Of a stretch of DNA of 64,000 bases, positions 42,863 to 52,819 are shown piece after piece. A program made the position numbers and the translations under genes. Below the pieces are notes generated by a model. The model saw only the letters and a list, made by a program, of their open reading frames with translations, was not told the origin of the DNA and did not search any database. Source of the stretch: Pseudomonas sp. S06B 330 (GTDB taxonomy: Bacteria; Pseudomonadota; Gammaproteobacteria; Pseudomonadales; Pseudomonadaceae); contig NZ_CP088149.1 of assembly GCF_002845275.2 (NCBI RefSeq), positions 349,501-413,500 on the forward strand. Reading direction: 5' to 3'. Position 1 is the stretch's first letter; each line of letters starts with the position of its first letter.

Positions 42863-44246
42863 GGCCATGCTCCAGCCAGGTCAGTGGGGCGCTGTCGGCA
42901 TGCTCCAGCCCCAATTGATCGAGCGCCTGATGCCAGTCGCCCAAGCGGTCGGCATCCAGGGCCTGGCCGGGCAATGCCTGCAGTAACCAGATGCGCGTGG
43001 CGCCAGCGTTGCGGGCAAGCTCAGCGAGCAGCGCCAGACTGCCGCGGTCCGGCGAGCGGCGCGGGTCGCAGGCGATGGCCAGGCGTGCTGGCGGGAAGCG
43101 GCTGAGCTGCTCGAGCAGCTTGTTACGTGATTCACGGCTGTCGAGGATGCCGGCGTTCTTCACCGTCGCCGGGAGGGTGGGTGGCCAGGGACGTTGATCG
43201 TCCAGTTCGAGGCCAACCAGCAAGGCGCCGTCACTGAGCTCTTCACCCACGCCGCGCACAATCTGCGGTAAGGCCTCTGGTGCGGCATCGTTGACGCCTA
43301 GGCGTTCACTGCTGGGCATCAGCGCCTCACGCAGTTGACTGTAGCCGGGTAAGTTGAGGTCCAGACGCAAGCGATCACGGCCCCTACGCCAGCGCCACAG
43401 GCTCAGGGCTGCGAGCACAAGGCGCGGGACGATGCCAAACACCAGTAATACCCCGAGCAGCCAGCTGGCCCAGGCCTGGCGAGCCAGCTCCAGGGCGGGT
43501 TGGCTGTCGCCACTGGCGCGGATCATGTCGATGTCTGGCACGTTGAAACCGAGCAGGGCTGGCACAGCGCCGAGGGCTTGGGTCAGTCCGACGAAGGTAT
43601 CGGCGCCGAGGATGGTGGTCTCCCAGACGAAGCCATAACGGCGGGTGGCGAGCAGCACCAGCAGCATCACCAGCGCTGTGCTCAAGGCCACCAGCCACAG
43701 GCCGTGTACCAGCAGTCCAAGCAGCCAGCGGTTGAGTTTCTGACGTTGCAGCAGGACCAGCAGGGCGGGGGCTAAATGCGCGGCCTGGGCATCACGGGCG
43801 AATTTCTCACTGAGCCACAACCACAGCTTGCCCAACGTTGCGCCTTGCTCGCCGGCAAAGAAGAAACCCAGAGCCCATCCCAGCAGCAAAACCAGGTTCA
43901 AGCCCAGCAGGCTACCCAGGGCCCAGAACACATTGACCGGGCGTTGGCTGTCGCCCAGGGCGGCCAGGGCCAGGCCCGCGCCGCTGACAACGGCCACAAC
44001 TGATAACAGTGCCAGAGCTAACCGTGCACCTTGTTTCCAGTGCTGCAGGGCGCTGCGCATGCCGTCGCGCTCGGCCAGCCACAAGGCACGCTGTTCGATA
44101 CGCGTTGGCAGGTCGCCGCCGAACTGGCGGGCACGGCGATTGGCTTCCTGGTCCTCCAGGGGGCCGGCATGTTCCTCGCGCAGGCGTACCGCTTCAGTGA
44201 GCCAGCGTTTGTCCAGGTCAGTCAGTGCAGTCACGCGGTCTTCCAT
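42855..44246 (-). CDS. DUF2868 membrane protein, partner of the GTPase
   Basis: The 463-residue protein has a charged N terminus (about 1-70) and four to five membrane segments between about 75 and 290 (LALALLSVVAVVSGAGLALAAL, LNLVLLLGWALGFFFAG, LVALSTALVMLLVLLA, WLLGVLLVFGIVPRLVLA). A soluble C-terminal domain resembles a Rossmann-like fold (LLVGLELDDQRPWPP, RLAIACDPRRSPDRGSLALL). It matches DUF2868, whose genes typically stand before a DUF3482 GTPase, as here. No function is known. It diverges from folA (63-base gap). Confidence 0.82.
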   Translation of the reverse strand: MEDRVTALTDLDKRWLTEAVRLREEHAGPLEDQEANRRARQFGGDLPTRIEQRALWLAERDGMRSALQHWKQGARLALALLSVVAVVSGAGLALAALGDSQRPVNVFWALGSLLGLNLVLLLGWALGFFFAGEQGATLGKLWLWLSEKFARDAQAAHLAPALLVLLQRQKLNRWLLGLLVHGLWLVALSTALVMLLVLLATRRYGFVWETTILGADTFVGLTQALGAVPALLGFNVPDIDMIRASGDSQPALELARQAWASWLLGVLLVFGIVPRLVLAALSLWRWRRGRDRLRLDLNLPGYSQLREALMPSSERLGVNDAAPEALPQIVRGVGEELSDGALLVGLELDDQRPWPPTLPATVKNAGILDSRESRNKLLEQLSRFPPARLAIACDPRRSPDRGSLALLAELARNAGATRIWLLQALPGQALDADRLGDWHQALDQLGLEHADSAPLTWLEHGHD

Positions 44247-44309
44247 TGATCAATTCAGCTCAAAGCATAACCCAGGCATCGAAGATCGGGCTTTGCTATC
44301 CTCGCCAGG

Positions 44310-44828
44310 ATGAAAACATCACTTCCCCTCAGCCTGATCGCGGCGCTCGCCGAGAACCGCGTAATCGGCATCGACAACAGCATGCCCTGGCATTTGCCGG
44401 GGGATTTCAAATATTTCAAGGCGACTACGCTGGGCAAGCCGATCATCATGGGCCGCAAGACCTGGGATTCGCTGGGCCGGCCATTGCCTGGGCGTCTGAA
44501 CCTGGTGGTCAGTCGCCAGCCTGGGCTGCAGCTCGAAGGTGCCGAGGTGTTCGCTTCGCTGGATGAGGCGATAGTGCGTGCCGAACAGTGGGCGCTGGCG
44601 CAGGGTGTTGATGAGCTGATGCTGATTGGTGGTGCGCAACTGTATACCCAGGCGATTGAGCGTGGCCTGGCGGATCGGCTGTACCTGACGCGAGTGGAGC
44701 TGAACCCAGAGGGCGATGCGTGGTTTCCTGAGTTCGACTTGGCGCAGTGGGCGTTGGCCTCGACTCAGGCGAATCCGGCTGAAGGTGACAAGCCGGCGTA
44801 TCACTTTGAGGTGTGGGAAAAGGCCTGA
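44310..44828 (+). CDS. folA: Dihydrofolate reductase
   Basis: The 172-residue enzyme reduces dihydrofolate with NADPH, regenerating the cofactor used by ThyA (30449). Motifs are LIAALAENRVIGIDNSMPWHLPGDFKYFK with active-site Asp32, IIMGRKTWDSLGRPLPGR (NADPH binding), and LMLIGGAQLYTQAI. The length is a little over E. coli FolA (159). No promoter element is evident in the short gap to the divergent DUF2868 gene. Confidence 0.96.
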   Translation: MKTSLPLSLIAALAENRVIGIDNSMPWHLPGDFKYFKATTLGKPIIMGRKTWDSLGRPLPGRLNLVVSRQPGLQLEGAEVFASLDEAIVRAEQWALAQGVDELMLIGGAQLYTQAIERGLADRLYLTRVELNPEGDAWFPEFDLAQWALASTQANPAEGDKPAYHFEVWEKA

Positions 44829-44834
44829 TAAAGC

Positions 44835-44895
44835 TTCGCCGGCAAGACCGGCTCCCACACGCCAGACACTGTGGGAGTCGGCCTTGCCGGCGATG
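44835..44895. repeat. Inverted pair of GCCGGC-type REP units
   Basis: TTCGCCGGCAAGACCGGCTC faces GAGTCGGCCTTGCCGGCGAT across a short loop, between the converging folA and tcyP genes. It probably also marks the 3' ends of both messages. Confidence 0.88.
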
Positions 44896-44919
44896 AGGCC
44901 CTGAAAGGCGCTACAACAC

Positions 44920-46311
44920 TCAGGAATGCGTCAGTTCCGCATGCTCCTGGGCCTCCAGCAGCGTTTTGTCCGTCTGCTGCATCATCTGACTGGTGATCGC
45001 CCCTGCCGTCATCGAACCATTGACGTTCAACGCCGTACGGCCCATGTCGATCAGCGGTTCAACCGAGATCAGCAAGGCGACCAGTTCCACCGGCAAGCCC
45101 ATGGCCGGCAGCACAATCAGCGCAGCAAAGGTTGCACCGCCACCGACACCGGCCACACCGGCTGAGCTGAGGGTCACGATAGCCACCAGGGTAGCGATCC
45201 ACAGCGGGTCCAGTGGGTTGATGCCCACGGCCGGAGCCACCATCACCGCCAGCATTGCCGGGTACAGACCGGCACAGCCGTTCTGGCCAATGGTCGCGCC
45301 GAACGAGGCGGCAAAGCTGGCAATCGACTGTGGAATACCCAGGCGACGGGTTTGCGCTTCAATGCTCAGCGGGATGCTGGCGGCGCTGGAGCGACTGGTG
45401 AAGGCAAAGGTCAGCACCGGCCAGACCTTGCGGAAGAAACGCAGCGGATTGACGCCGCTGATCGCCAGCAACACACCGTGCACCACAAACATCAGCCCCA
45501 GGCCGATATACGAAACCACGACGAAGCTACCGAGCTTGAGGATGTCGTCCAGGTTCGAGCTGGCGACCACCTTGGTCATCAGTGCCAGGACACCATACGG
45601 GGTGAGCTTCATCACCAGGCGCACCAGGCGCATCACCCAGGCTTGCAGGGTGTCGATGGCGGCCAGGGCGCGATTGCCCTTGTCCGCGTCATCCTTGAGC
45701 AACTGCAGGGCAGCCATGCCAAGGAACACGGCAAAGATCACCACGCTGATGATCGACGTCGGTTTGGCCCGAGCCAGATCGCCGACTGGGTTGCTCGGAA
45801 TGAACGACAGCAGCAGCTGCGGGATATTCAGGTCAGCGACCTTGCCCACGTAATCACTTTGGATTGCCTGCATCCGCGCGGTTTCGGCGGTGCCGGCCAC
45901 CAGGCCCTCGGCGGTCAGGCCGAACAGGTTGGTCAGGGCAATGCCGATCAGTGCGGCGATGGCTGTGGTGAACAGCAGGGTGCCAATGGTCAGGAAGCTG
46001 ATCTTGCCCAGTGACGAGGCATTGTGCAGACGGGCCACGGCGCTGAGGATCGACGCGAAGATCAGTGGCATGACGATCATCTGCAACAACTGCACATAAC
46101 CGTTGCCGACCAGATCGAGCCAACTGATGGTGGCTTTGAGAATCGGGTCGCCAGCGCCATAAATGGCATGCAGGACAGCACCGAACAGCACGCCGAGCAC
46201 CAGGCCGACCAGAACTTTCTTGGCCAGGCTCCAGTTGCCATGACGGGTTTGGGCCAGGCCTAGCAGCAAGGCCAGGAACGCCAGCAGATTGAGTGACAGC
46301 GGCAGATTCAT
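44920..46311 (-). CDS. tcyP: L-cystine:cation symporter (TcyP/YdjN type)
   Basis: The 463-residue DAACS-family transporter has about eight membrane segments and two hairpin loops. Family parts are [36 protein letters not shown] (serine-rich hairpin), and [23 protein letters not shown] replaces the usual dicarboxylate-carrier motif, which fits TcyP/YdjN cystine transporters. The N terminus [26 protein letters not shown] is also TcyP-like. Start 46311 has GGAG 7 bases before it. The promoter region carries TTTTTGGAAT, shared with the SfnB operon. Confidence 0.88.
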   Translation of the reverse strand: MNLPLSLNLLAFLALLLGLAQTRHGNWSLAKKVLVGLVLGVLFGAVLHAIYGAGDPILKATISWLDLVGNGYVQLLQMIVMPLIFASILSAVARLHNASSLGKISFLTIGTLLFTTAIAALIGIALTNLFGLTAEGLVAGTAETARMQAIQSDYVGKVADLNIPQLLLSFIPSNPVGDLARAKPTSIISVVIFAVFLGMAALQLLKDDADKGNRALAAIDTLQAWVMRLVRLVMKLTPYGVLALMTKVVASSNLDDILKLGSFVVVSYIGLGLMFVVHGVLLAISGVNPLRFFRKVWPVLTFAFTSRSSAASIPLSIEAQTRRLGIPQSIASFAASFGATIGQNGCAGLYPAMLAVMVAPAVGINPLDPLWIATLVAIVTLSSAGVAGVGGGATFAALIVLPAMGLPVELVALLISVEPLIDMGRTALNVNGSMTAGAITSQMMQQTDKTLLEAQEHAELTHS

Positions 46312-46420
46312 TGGAGCTCCAGAGAAAAAGCGGGGCATCGCCTCTGTGTGCGATTGCGAACAGAAATGCTAACAGCATGAAAACGAACGAATTTATATCA
46401 AAAGGTAATTTACTTAGTCG

Positions 46421-46430
46421 TTTTTGGAAT
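46421..46430 (-). promoter_or_regulatory. Shared TTTTTGGAAT box upstream of tcyP
   Basis: The exact 10-mer recurs at 54241-54250, ahead of the SfnB operon, and nearly at 58543-58551. It lies 110 bases before the tcyP start, in the AT-rich gap between tcyP and pchP (46312-46551). Nothing else is recognised in that gap. Confidence 0.4.
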
Positions 46431-46551
46431 ATAGGCGTGTCGCAAATGACATGAGCAACGCCGTTCTGGGGTGTGTCGGCGTCGCTGTCAGGTGCTCTTG
46501 GCGTGTACACATTGGCTAGCGTGGGCGGGCCTATTTTCTGGAGAAATGCAC

Positions 46552-47607
46552 ATGACGTCTGCTCCGAAAGTTCTCGCCGCCGGCCTGGCACTGCTGCTGA
46601 CCGGTCAAACCTGGGCCAGCGAACTCAAGCACTGGCCGGCTGACGCTGCCAAGCAACTGGACACGATGATCGCGGCCAATGCCAACAAAGGCAATTACGC
46701 CGTCTTTGACATGGATAACACCAGCTACCGCTTCGACCTCGAAGAGTCGCTGCTGCCGTTTATGGAAAACAAGGGCCTGCTCAGCCGCGAAAAGCTCGAT
46801 CCCTCATTGAAGCTGATGCCATTCAAGGACACCGCCGAGCACAAGGAAAGTTTGTTCAGTTATTACTACCGGCTCTGCGAAATCGACGACATGGTCTGTT
46901 ATCCATGGGTTGCCCAAGTGTTCTCCGGCTTTACCCTAAAGGAGCTCAAAGGCTATGTCGACGAGTTGATGACCTCTGGAAAGCCTATTCCAAGCACCTA
47001 TTTTGAGGGTGATCAGGTCAAGACCATCGAGGTGCAGCCGCCGAAAGTCTTTACTGGCCAGACCGAGCTGTTCAACAAACTGATGGCCAATGGCATCGAG
47101 GTCTATGTCATGACAGCAGCGTCTGAAGAGCTGGTGCGTATGGTCGCCTCCGACCCCAAGTACGGCTACAACGTCAAACCGCAGAACGTGATTGGCGTCA
47201 GCCTGTTGCTCAAGGATCGTGAAAACGGCGCGCTGACCACGGCGCGCAAGCAGATCAGCGCTGGCAACTATGACCCGCAGGCCAATATGGGCTTGGAGCT
47301 GACCCCGTACTTGTGGACCCCTGCCACCTGGATGGCGGGCAAGCAGGCCGCGATCCTCACCTACATCGATCAATGGAAAAAGCCGGTGCTGGTTGGCGGT
47401 GATACGCCAACCAGTGACGGTTATATGCAGTTTCACAGTGTCGATGTGAGCAAGGGGGGTATACACCTGTGGATAAATCGCAAAGCCAAGTACATGGAAC
47501 AGCTCAACGGCATGATTGCCCAGAATGCCGCCGCCCAGGCCAAAGAAGGCTTGGCGGTGACTGCGGACAAGAACTGGGTGATTGTCACACCTGAGCAGAT
47601 TCAATAA
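46552..47607 (+). CDS. pchP: Phosphorylcholine phosphatase, HAD superfamily
   Basis: The 351-residue periplasmic enzyme has a signal peptide ending QTWASE (22 residues). HAD motif I is VFDMDNTSYRF with Asp53/Asp55/Thr57, i.e. 31/33/35 in the mature protein, exactly the PchP catalytic residues. VMTAASEELVRMVAS (motif II) and VGGDTPTSDGYM (motif IV) follow. It releases phosphate and choline from phosphorylcholine. ATG 46552 has GGAG 8 bases ahead; ATG 46546 is too close to that site. A choline-type transporter is encoded at 59777. Confidence 0.92.
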   Translation: MTSAPKVLAAGLALLLTGQTWASELKHWPADAAKQLDTMIAANANKGNYAVFDMDNTSYRFDLEESLLPFMENKGLLSREKLDPSLKLMPFKDTAEHKESLFSYYYRLCEIDDMVCYPWVAQVFSGFTLKELKGYVDELMTSGKPIPSTYFEGDQVKTIEVQPPKVFTGQTELFNKLMANGIEVYVMTAASEELVRMVASDPKYGYNVKPQNVIGVSLLLKDRENGALTTARKQISAGNYDPQANMGLELTPYLWTPATWMAGKQAAILTYIDQWKKPVLVGGDTPTSDGYMQFHSVDVSKGGIHLWINRKAKYMEQLNGMIAQNAAAQAKEGLAVTADKNWVIVTPEQIQ

Positions 47608-47645
47608 GCCGCTGCCCACAGTCTTTGGTTGAGTCTGGTGTGGGG

Positions 47646-48290
47646 TCAGCGTTTGTTCAGGCCTTTGGCCAAGCGATCCCCGCCCAGCTGAATCAAGGCT
47701 ACCAGTACCACCAGCATGACAATCACGGTGAGCATGATCTGGCTGTCGAAGCGCTGGTAGCCGTAACGGTAAGCGATGTCGCCCAACCCACCCGCACCGA
47801 TGGCACCGGCCATGGCTGAGGAGTTGATCATGGTCACCAGGGTGATGGTGAAGCCGCCGACGATGCCCGGCAGGGCTTCGGGCAGCAACACGTGCCAGAC
47901 GATATGCCAGCGTCGGCAGCCCATGGCCTGGGCGGCTTCGATCAGGCCATGGTCGACTTCACGCAAGCTGACTTCGGCAATTCTCGCGAAGAACGGCGTG
48001 GCGGCAATGGTCAGCGGCACCACAGCCGCCCAGACGCCATAGGTGGTACCGACGATCAAGCGTGTGAAGGGGATCAGTGCGACCATCAGGATCAGAAACG
48101 GGATCGAGCGGAACAGGTTGACGAAGGCACCAAGCACCCGGTTCAGGGTGGGGGCTTCGAAGATTCCACCCTTGCCGCTGGTAACGAGGATGACCGCCAA
48201 CGGTATTCCGGCCAACAAGGCGATCAATGATGACACCCCGACCATCAGCAGGGTATCGAGTACTCCTTGCAGCAGGCGCTCAGTCCACAT
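47646..48290 (-). CDS. MetI-type ABC transporter permease
   Basis: The 214-residue permease has five to six membrane segments. Its EAA loop is [29 protein letters not shown], and [26 protein letters not shown] is characteristic of methionine-uptake (MUT) permeases. It works with the ATPase at 48280, whose last 11 bases overlap its start, and the binding protein at 49409. Linkage to DszA- and SfnB-like genes suggests the cargo is an organosulfur compound or methionine derivative rather than only methionine. Confidence 0.88.
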   Translation of the reverse strand: MWTERLLQGVLDTLLMVGVSSLIALLAGIPLAVILVTSGKGGIFEAPTLNRVLGAFVNLFRSIPFLILMVALIPFTRLIVGTTYGVWAAVVPLTIAATPFFARIAEVSLREVDHGLIEAAQAMGCRRWHIVWHVLLPEALPGIVGGFTITLVTMINSSAMAGAIGAGGLGDIAYRYGYQRFDSQIMLTVIVMLVVLVALIQLGGDRLAKGLNKR

Positions 48291-49407
48291 ATCCCAGTAC
48301 CTCTAGCTGCGTGGCCCATTGCCGGGCACGTTGGATGATTTGTTCATGGCTGTGAGGGGAGTTGGTCACCGACAGCACCAGCCGCCCCAGCGGCCTGCCT
48401 TGTATGGCGTCGATGCCGCCTTGTAGCAAGCGGATCTGGCCACCGAGGCTGGTGAACAATGTGGATAACTCCGGAGCCTGCTGGTCACTGCCGCTGACTC
48501 TGAGATCCAGAACCAGGCCTGCGTCTACACCGTTTGCCTGGGGCTGCAGCAGGGCCTGCAAGCTGGCCGGCAAGGCGGCTTGCAACGGTGCAAGCAAGGT
48601 CTTGCTGACATCATGCTGAGGATCGCCGAAGACCCGCCAAACCGCGCCCTGCTCAACGATGCGCCCGCGCTCAAGCACCACCACCCGTTGGCAGATATCG
48701 CGGATGACGGCCATCTCATGGGTAATCAGCACGATGGTCAGGCCCAGGCGCTGGTTGATGTCGCGCAGCAATTCGAGAATGGAGGCGGTCGTTTCCGGGT
48801 CGAGCGCCGAGGTGGCCTCATCGCAGAGGAGGATATCTGGATCGTGTACCAGCGCCCGGGCGATGCCGACGCGCTGCTTTTGCCCGCCCGACAGTTGTGC
48901 CGGATAAGCGTGATGCTTCTGTTCCAAGCCAACCAGCTCCAGTAACTCGGCAACTTTGCGCTGGCGTTGGGCCTTGGGCACACCGGCAACCTTAAGTGGC
49001 AGTTCGACGTTCTGCCAGACCGTCTTGGCCGACATCAGGTTGAAATGCTGGAAGATCATGCCGATGCGTCGGCGCAGTTGTACCAGGCGGTCTTCGTCGA
49101 ATTCGCCGATGTCGATCTGGTCGATCAGCACCCGGCCAGTGCTCGGTTGTTCGAGCCGATTGATGGTGCGGATCAGCGACGACTTGCCTGCACCGCTGCG
49201 ACCGATAATGCCGAAGATTTCGCCACGCTGGATGTTCAGGTCGATGGCTTCAAGCGCCGGCGTCGCTTGCCCGGGATACGTTTTCCCCAGGCCAATGAAG
49301 CGTACATGGGCATTGCCCAGCTCCGGGCGCAGGGCCCGTTGCTGAGCCTGATGCAGTGGCGCCGAGGATTGTTGCCCAGGTGTTGCAAGGGCGGTGACGG
49401 CGCTCAT
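48280..49407 (-). CDS. MetN-type ABC transporter ATP-binding protein
   Basis: The 375-residue ATPase has Walker [11 protein letters not shown], signature [16 protein letters not shown], Walker [17 protein letters not shown], and the H-loop [11 protein letters not shown]-terminal extension (from about residue 275) corresponds to the NIL regulatory domain of MetN proteins. The N terminus is some 45 residues longer than E. coli MetN before the ABC core. Start 49407 has GGAG 8 bases upstream. The binding-protein stop lies 1 base upstream of the start. Confidence 0.88.
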   Translation of the reverse strand: MSAVTALATPGQQSSAPLHQAQQRALRPELGNAHVRFIGLGKTYPGQATPALEAIDLNIQRGEIFGIIGRSGAGKSSLIRTINRLEQPSTGRVLIDQIDIGEFDEDRLVQLRRRIGMIFQHFNLMSAKTVWQNVELPLKVAGVPKAQRQRKVAELLELVGLEQKHHAYPAQLSGGQKQRVGIARALVHDPDILLCDEATSALDPETTASILELLRDINQRLGLTIVLITHEMAVIRDICQRVVVLERGRIVEQGAVWRVFGDPQHDVSKTLLAPLQAALPASLQALLQPQANGVDAGLVLDLRVSGSDQQAPELSTLFTSLGGQIRLLQGGIDAIQGRPLGRLVLSVTNSPHSHEQIIQRARQWATQLEVLGYVD

Positions 49408-49408
49408 G

Positions 49409-50215
49409 TCAGCTCTCCCATCCCGGTTGGTAAAGCTTGCCATGGGCTTTATCCAGCGCTGCCCGCACGGCGGGCGAGTGCTGATAGATGTCGATGAATT
49501 TGGCCAGACGCGGATCGCCCTTGGTCTGCGGGCGAATGACGAACTGGATCACGTATTCCTTGTGGTCGAGGCCGTCGAACAGCAGCGCTGAGGTGGCATC
49601 GAAGGTATTGGCCAGGCGAATGTAGGCGGGATACCCCTGAACCAGGTCCGCATCATCATAGGCGCGCACCAGTTGCACTGCTTCGACCTGCAGGATCTTC
49701 AACTGCTTGGGATTGGCGACGATGTCTTCTTCGGTGGCCTTGTAGCCAACGCCTTGCTTGAGGGTAATCAGGCCGGCCTTGGCCAGCAGCTGCAGGCCTC
49801 GGCCGCTGTTGATCGGGTCATTGGCGATGGCAACGCTGGCGCCCTTGGGCAGTTCGTCGAAACTTTTGTACTGTTTCGAATACAGGCCGACATTGTTGAT
49901 GATGCCCGACGCATAGGGCACCAAATCAAAACCTGCCGCTGCCTTGGCGTTTTCCAGGAACGGGATGTGCTGGAAGTAGTTCACGTCAATGTCGCCGCTG
50001 GCCAAGCTGACATTCGGCGCGATCCAGTCGCTGAACTCGATCAGCTCGACGCTCAAGCCCTGTTTTTTCGCTTCACTGACGGCCGCTTCCAGCGGGATGG
50101 CGAACGCGGCGGTAGTGCCGACTTTCAACGGTGCGTCGGCCGCCTGGGTAATCCCGGACAAGCCCAGGCTCAGGAGCAGGGCCGCGACAGGGCGGGCAAA
50201 AAAAGTCTTAAGCAT
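49409..50215 (-). CDS. MetQ/NlpA-family substrate-binding protein
   Basis: The 268-residue periplasmic protein has a signal peptide ending TQAADAP and no lipobox Cys. [39 protein letters not shown] and [18 protein letters not shown] are family traits. It is only distantly similar to the orphan MetQ-like protein at 6465, so the two probably bind different ligands. Its start overlaps the end of the monooxygenase gene by 8 bases, placing enzyme and transporter in one operon. Confidence 0.87.
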   Translation of the reverse strand: MLKTFFARPVAALLLSLGLSGITQAADAPLKVGTTAAFAIPLEAAVSEAKKQGLSVELIEFSDWIAPNVSLASGDIDVNYFQHIPFLENAKAAAGFDLVPYASGIINNVGLYSKQYKSFDELPKGASVAIANDPINSGRGLQLLAKAGLITLKQGVGYKATEEDIVANPKQLKILQVEAVQLVRAYDDADLVQGYPAYIRLANTFDATSALLFDGLDHKEYVIQFVIRPQTKGDPRLAKFIDIYQHSPAVRAALDKAHGKLYQPGWES

Positions 50216-51593
50216 GCTGTAGCGCTCCAGTCGGGGTGGTGTGGCGATAGCTGGCGCCGGGATGGTCGGCAGGCAACAGGGGATGGTCAGTGGCAAACAG
50301 CTTTTCGCGCAGGCTGCCTTGTTCGTAGGCGGTCTTGTAGGAGCCGCGACGCTGCAACTCGGGGATCACCAGGTCAATGAAGTCGACATAGCTTTCCGGG
50401 GTTACGGTGCGAGTCAGGTTGAAGCCGTCCAGGCCGGTTTCAGCGATCCAGCTTTCCAGTTCGTCGGCAACCTGGCTCGGCGATCCCACCAGGGTGATGT
50501 AGCGCCCGCCAAGGGCGTGCTGGTCAAGTAGCTTGCGCCGGGTCCAGTCGTTGTTCTGCAGGGTTTTGGTCGCCGACTGGATGGCATTGCTCTGCACATA
50601 GTGGATCGGCTCGTCCAGCGCGTAGGCGGAAAAGTCGATGCCGGTGGAGCTGGCGAAATGCGCAACGCCCGCTTCGGCACTGGCGTAGCGCAGGTATTCG
50701 GCGTGCTTGGCCCAGGCTTGTTCCTCGGTGCGGGCGACTATCACGGTCAGGCCCATGAATACTTTGATCGCCTCGGGATCACGCCCGGCAGCCACGGCGG
50801 CCGCACGCACCTTGTCGACCTGGGCTCGGGTGCCGGCCTTGGTCTGGCCACTGATGAACACGCATTCGGCGTGGTTGCCGGCAAAGCCCAGACCGCGCTC
50901 GGAGCTGCCCGCCTGGAACAGTACCGGGGTGCGCTGTGGCGACGGTTCGCACAGGTGATATCCCTCGACCCGATAGAACTCGCCCTGGTGACGCACTTTG
51001 TGCACTTTGTCCGGCCGAGCGTAGACGCGCTGCTGACGGTCGTTGGCCACCGCGTCGTGTTCCCAGCTGCCTTCGAGCAGCTTGTACAGCACCTGCATGT
51101 ATTCATCGGCCTGGTCGTAGCGGCGGTCGTGTTCAGTTTGTTGCTCCAGGCCCATGGCCCGGGCGGCGCTGTCCAGATAGCCGGTGACAATGTTCCAGCC
51201 GACCCGGCCACGGCTCAGGTGGTCGAGGGTCGAGAGCTTGCGGGCGAACAGATACGGCGGTTCGTAGGTCAGGTTGGCCGTCAGGCCAAAGCCCAGGTGG
51301 CGGGTCACGGCGGCCATGGCCGATACCAGCAGCAAAGGGTCGTTGACCGGTAGCTGGATCGACTCCTTGAGCGGCACGTCGACGTTGTTCTGGTACACAT
51401 CGTAAACACCGACGATATCGGCGATGAACAGCCCATCGAACAGCCCGCGTTCCAGCAACTGGGCCAGTTCGGTCCAGTACTCCAGGGTCTTGTATTGGCT
51501 GGAAGTGTCGCGAGGGTGAGTCCACAAGCCGTGATTGATGTGGCCAATGCAGTTCATGTTGAAGGCATTGAGGAGGATCTTTTTCTTGGCCAT
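50208..51593 (-). CDS. LLM-class FMN-dependent monooxygenase, NtaA/SnaA/DszA family
   Basis: The 461-residue bacterial-luciferase-like enzyme begins KKKILLNAFNMNCIGHINHGLWTHPRD, with LFDGLFIADIVGVYD, GRVGWNIVTGYLDSAARAMG and LFQAGSSERGLGFAGNHAECVF. These are typical of the DszA/SnaA/NtaA group, which uses FMNH2 from a separate reductase to oxidise organosulfur or amine compounds. No flavin reductase is encoded beside it. It overlaps the SfnB-type gene upstream (TGATG junction). Confidence 0.9.
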   Translation of the reverse strand: MAKKKILLNAFNMNCIGHINHGLWTHPRDTSSQYKTLEYWTELAQLLERGLFDGLFIADIVGVYDVYQNNVDVPLKESIQLPVNDPLLLVSAMAAVTRHLGFGLTANLTYEPPYLFARKLSTLDHLSRGRVGWNIVTGYLDSAARAMGLEQQTEHDRRYDQADEYMQVLYKLLEGSWEHDAVANDRQQRVYARPDKVHKVRHQGEFYRVEGYHLCEPSPQRTPVLFQAGSSERGLGFAGNHAECVFISGQTKAGTRAQVDKVRAAAVAAGRDPEAIKVFMGLTVIVARTEEQAWAKHAEYLRYASAEAGVAHFASSTGIDFSAYALDEPIHYVQSNAIQSATKTLQNNDWTRRKLLDQHALGGRYITLVGSPSQVADELESWIAETGLDGFNLTRTVTPESYVDFIDLVIPELQRRGSYKTAYEQGSLREKLFATDHPLLPADHPGASYRHTTPTGALQHA

Positions 51594-52798
51594 CAGATGG
51601 TTCCCCGCAGCGGTGGGTTCTCATCGTTGAGGTAGTAATTGCCGATGGCGTGGTACTTCCAGCGCACCGGGTCGTGCAGGGTATGCACGCGGGCATTGCG
51701 CCAGTGGCGGTCCAGGCCGTGTTCGGCAAGGGTGGACTGACTACCCGCGAGTTCGAACAGGGTGCTGCCGGCGGCAAGGGAGATTTCGGTGCTGATTGCC
51801 CGCGCCTCAGCGACGGCGATGGAGGCAGCGGCCACAGTGCTGGCGTTGGTTTCGGCCTGGGCCTGGTCGAGAAACTCACCTGCACGTTCAAGAAGGGCTT
51901 CGGCGGCGTGCAGACGGATCGCCAGGTGACCAAAGGATTTCAGGGTCAGCGGATCGTCGCTGGCCTTGTCGATGCCCGCGTCGATCCATGGTCGGCTGCG
52001 GGTACGTACAAACTGCAGTGCATCTTCGTAGGCGGCGCGGGCGATGCCGGTATCGATGGCGGCATGAAGAATCTGTGCCAGTGGGCCGACAGTAGTTGGC
52101 CGTTCGAAGGCGCTCTGGAAGGCAATCACATCCTCGGCTGCGACCCGGACATTCTCAAACAGCACTGAACCGCTGCCGGTGGTGCGCTGGCCAAAGCCAC
52201 TCCAGTCGTCGATCACTTGCAGCCCGTCGCTGTCAGCAGGGACAAACACCAGTTGTTGCACGCCCTGCTCGTCGACCACCGACGTGGGGATGCGTTGGGC
52301 GTAGAGGGCGCCGGTGGCGTAGAACTTGCGCCCATTGATGCGGTAGCCGTCACCGTCACGGTTTAGCGCCGTAGTACGATCATGGGCGGTTTTGGTACCA
52401 AGTTCGGCCAGGGCATTTCCGAAGCGTTTGCCGGCCAGCACTTCAGCGTAAAGGCGCTGCTGTTGCTGCAGGCTGCCGTTTACCCGCAGCACTTCCAGGG
52501 CATAGAAATGGTTCTGTGGAATCTGGCCGAGGGAAGCATCGGCCTGGGCGATGCGCGCGATTACTTTGGCCAGGGTGACGTTGGAGACACCGGCACCCCC
52601 AAGGGCTTTGGGCACGCTGATGGCCCACAGGCCGGAACGCGAGAATAGCGCCAGTTCCGGATGAGGCAGGCGGCGTTCGCGGTCGCGCAGGATGCTGTCA
52701 CGGCGCAGCTCGCCAGCCAGTTCTTCGGCAACTTGCAAAGCCTGGGCGTCAGTGTGAATGACCGCGACGTTTTCGTGCGGTTGCGGCAGAAGGCTCAT
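51593..52798 (-). CDS. SfnB-family sulfur acquisition oxidoreductase (DszC/acyl-CoA dehydrogenase fold), copy 1
   Basis: The 401-residue flavoenzyme has the acyl-CoA dehydrogenase fold. PELALFSRSGLWAISVPKALGGAGVSNVTLAKVIARIAQADASLGQIPQNHF, DDWSGFGQRTTGSGSVLFENVRV and GLDRHWRNARVHTLHDPVRWKYHAIGNYYLN are the SfnB/DszC hallmarks. Such proteins are FMNH2-dependent monooxygenases or dehydrogenases induced in sulfur starvation; the substrate is unknown. A second, similar copy lies 21 bases upstream. Confidence 0.88.
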   Translation of the reverse strand: MSLLPQPHENVAVIHTDAQALQVAEELAGELRRDSILRDRERRLPHPELALFSRSGLWAISVPKALGGAGVSNVTLAKVIARIAQADASLGQIPQNHFYALEVLRVNGSLQQQQRLYAEVLAGKRFGNALAELGTKTAHDRTTALNRDGDGYRINGRKFYATGALYAQRIPTSVVDEQGVQQLVFVPADSDGLQVIDDWSGFGQRTTGSGSVLFENVRVAAEDVIAFQSAFERPTTVGPLAQILHAAIDTGIARAAYEDALQFVRTRSRPWIDAGIDKASDDPLTLKSFGHLAIRLHAAEALLERAGEFLDQAQAETNASTVAAASIAVAEARAISTEISLAAGSTLFELAGSQSTLAEHGLDRHWRNARVHTLHDPVRWKYHAIGNYYLNDENPPLRGTI

Positions 52799-52819
52799 AA
52801 ATAGGCTCCAGAGGTCTGG

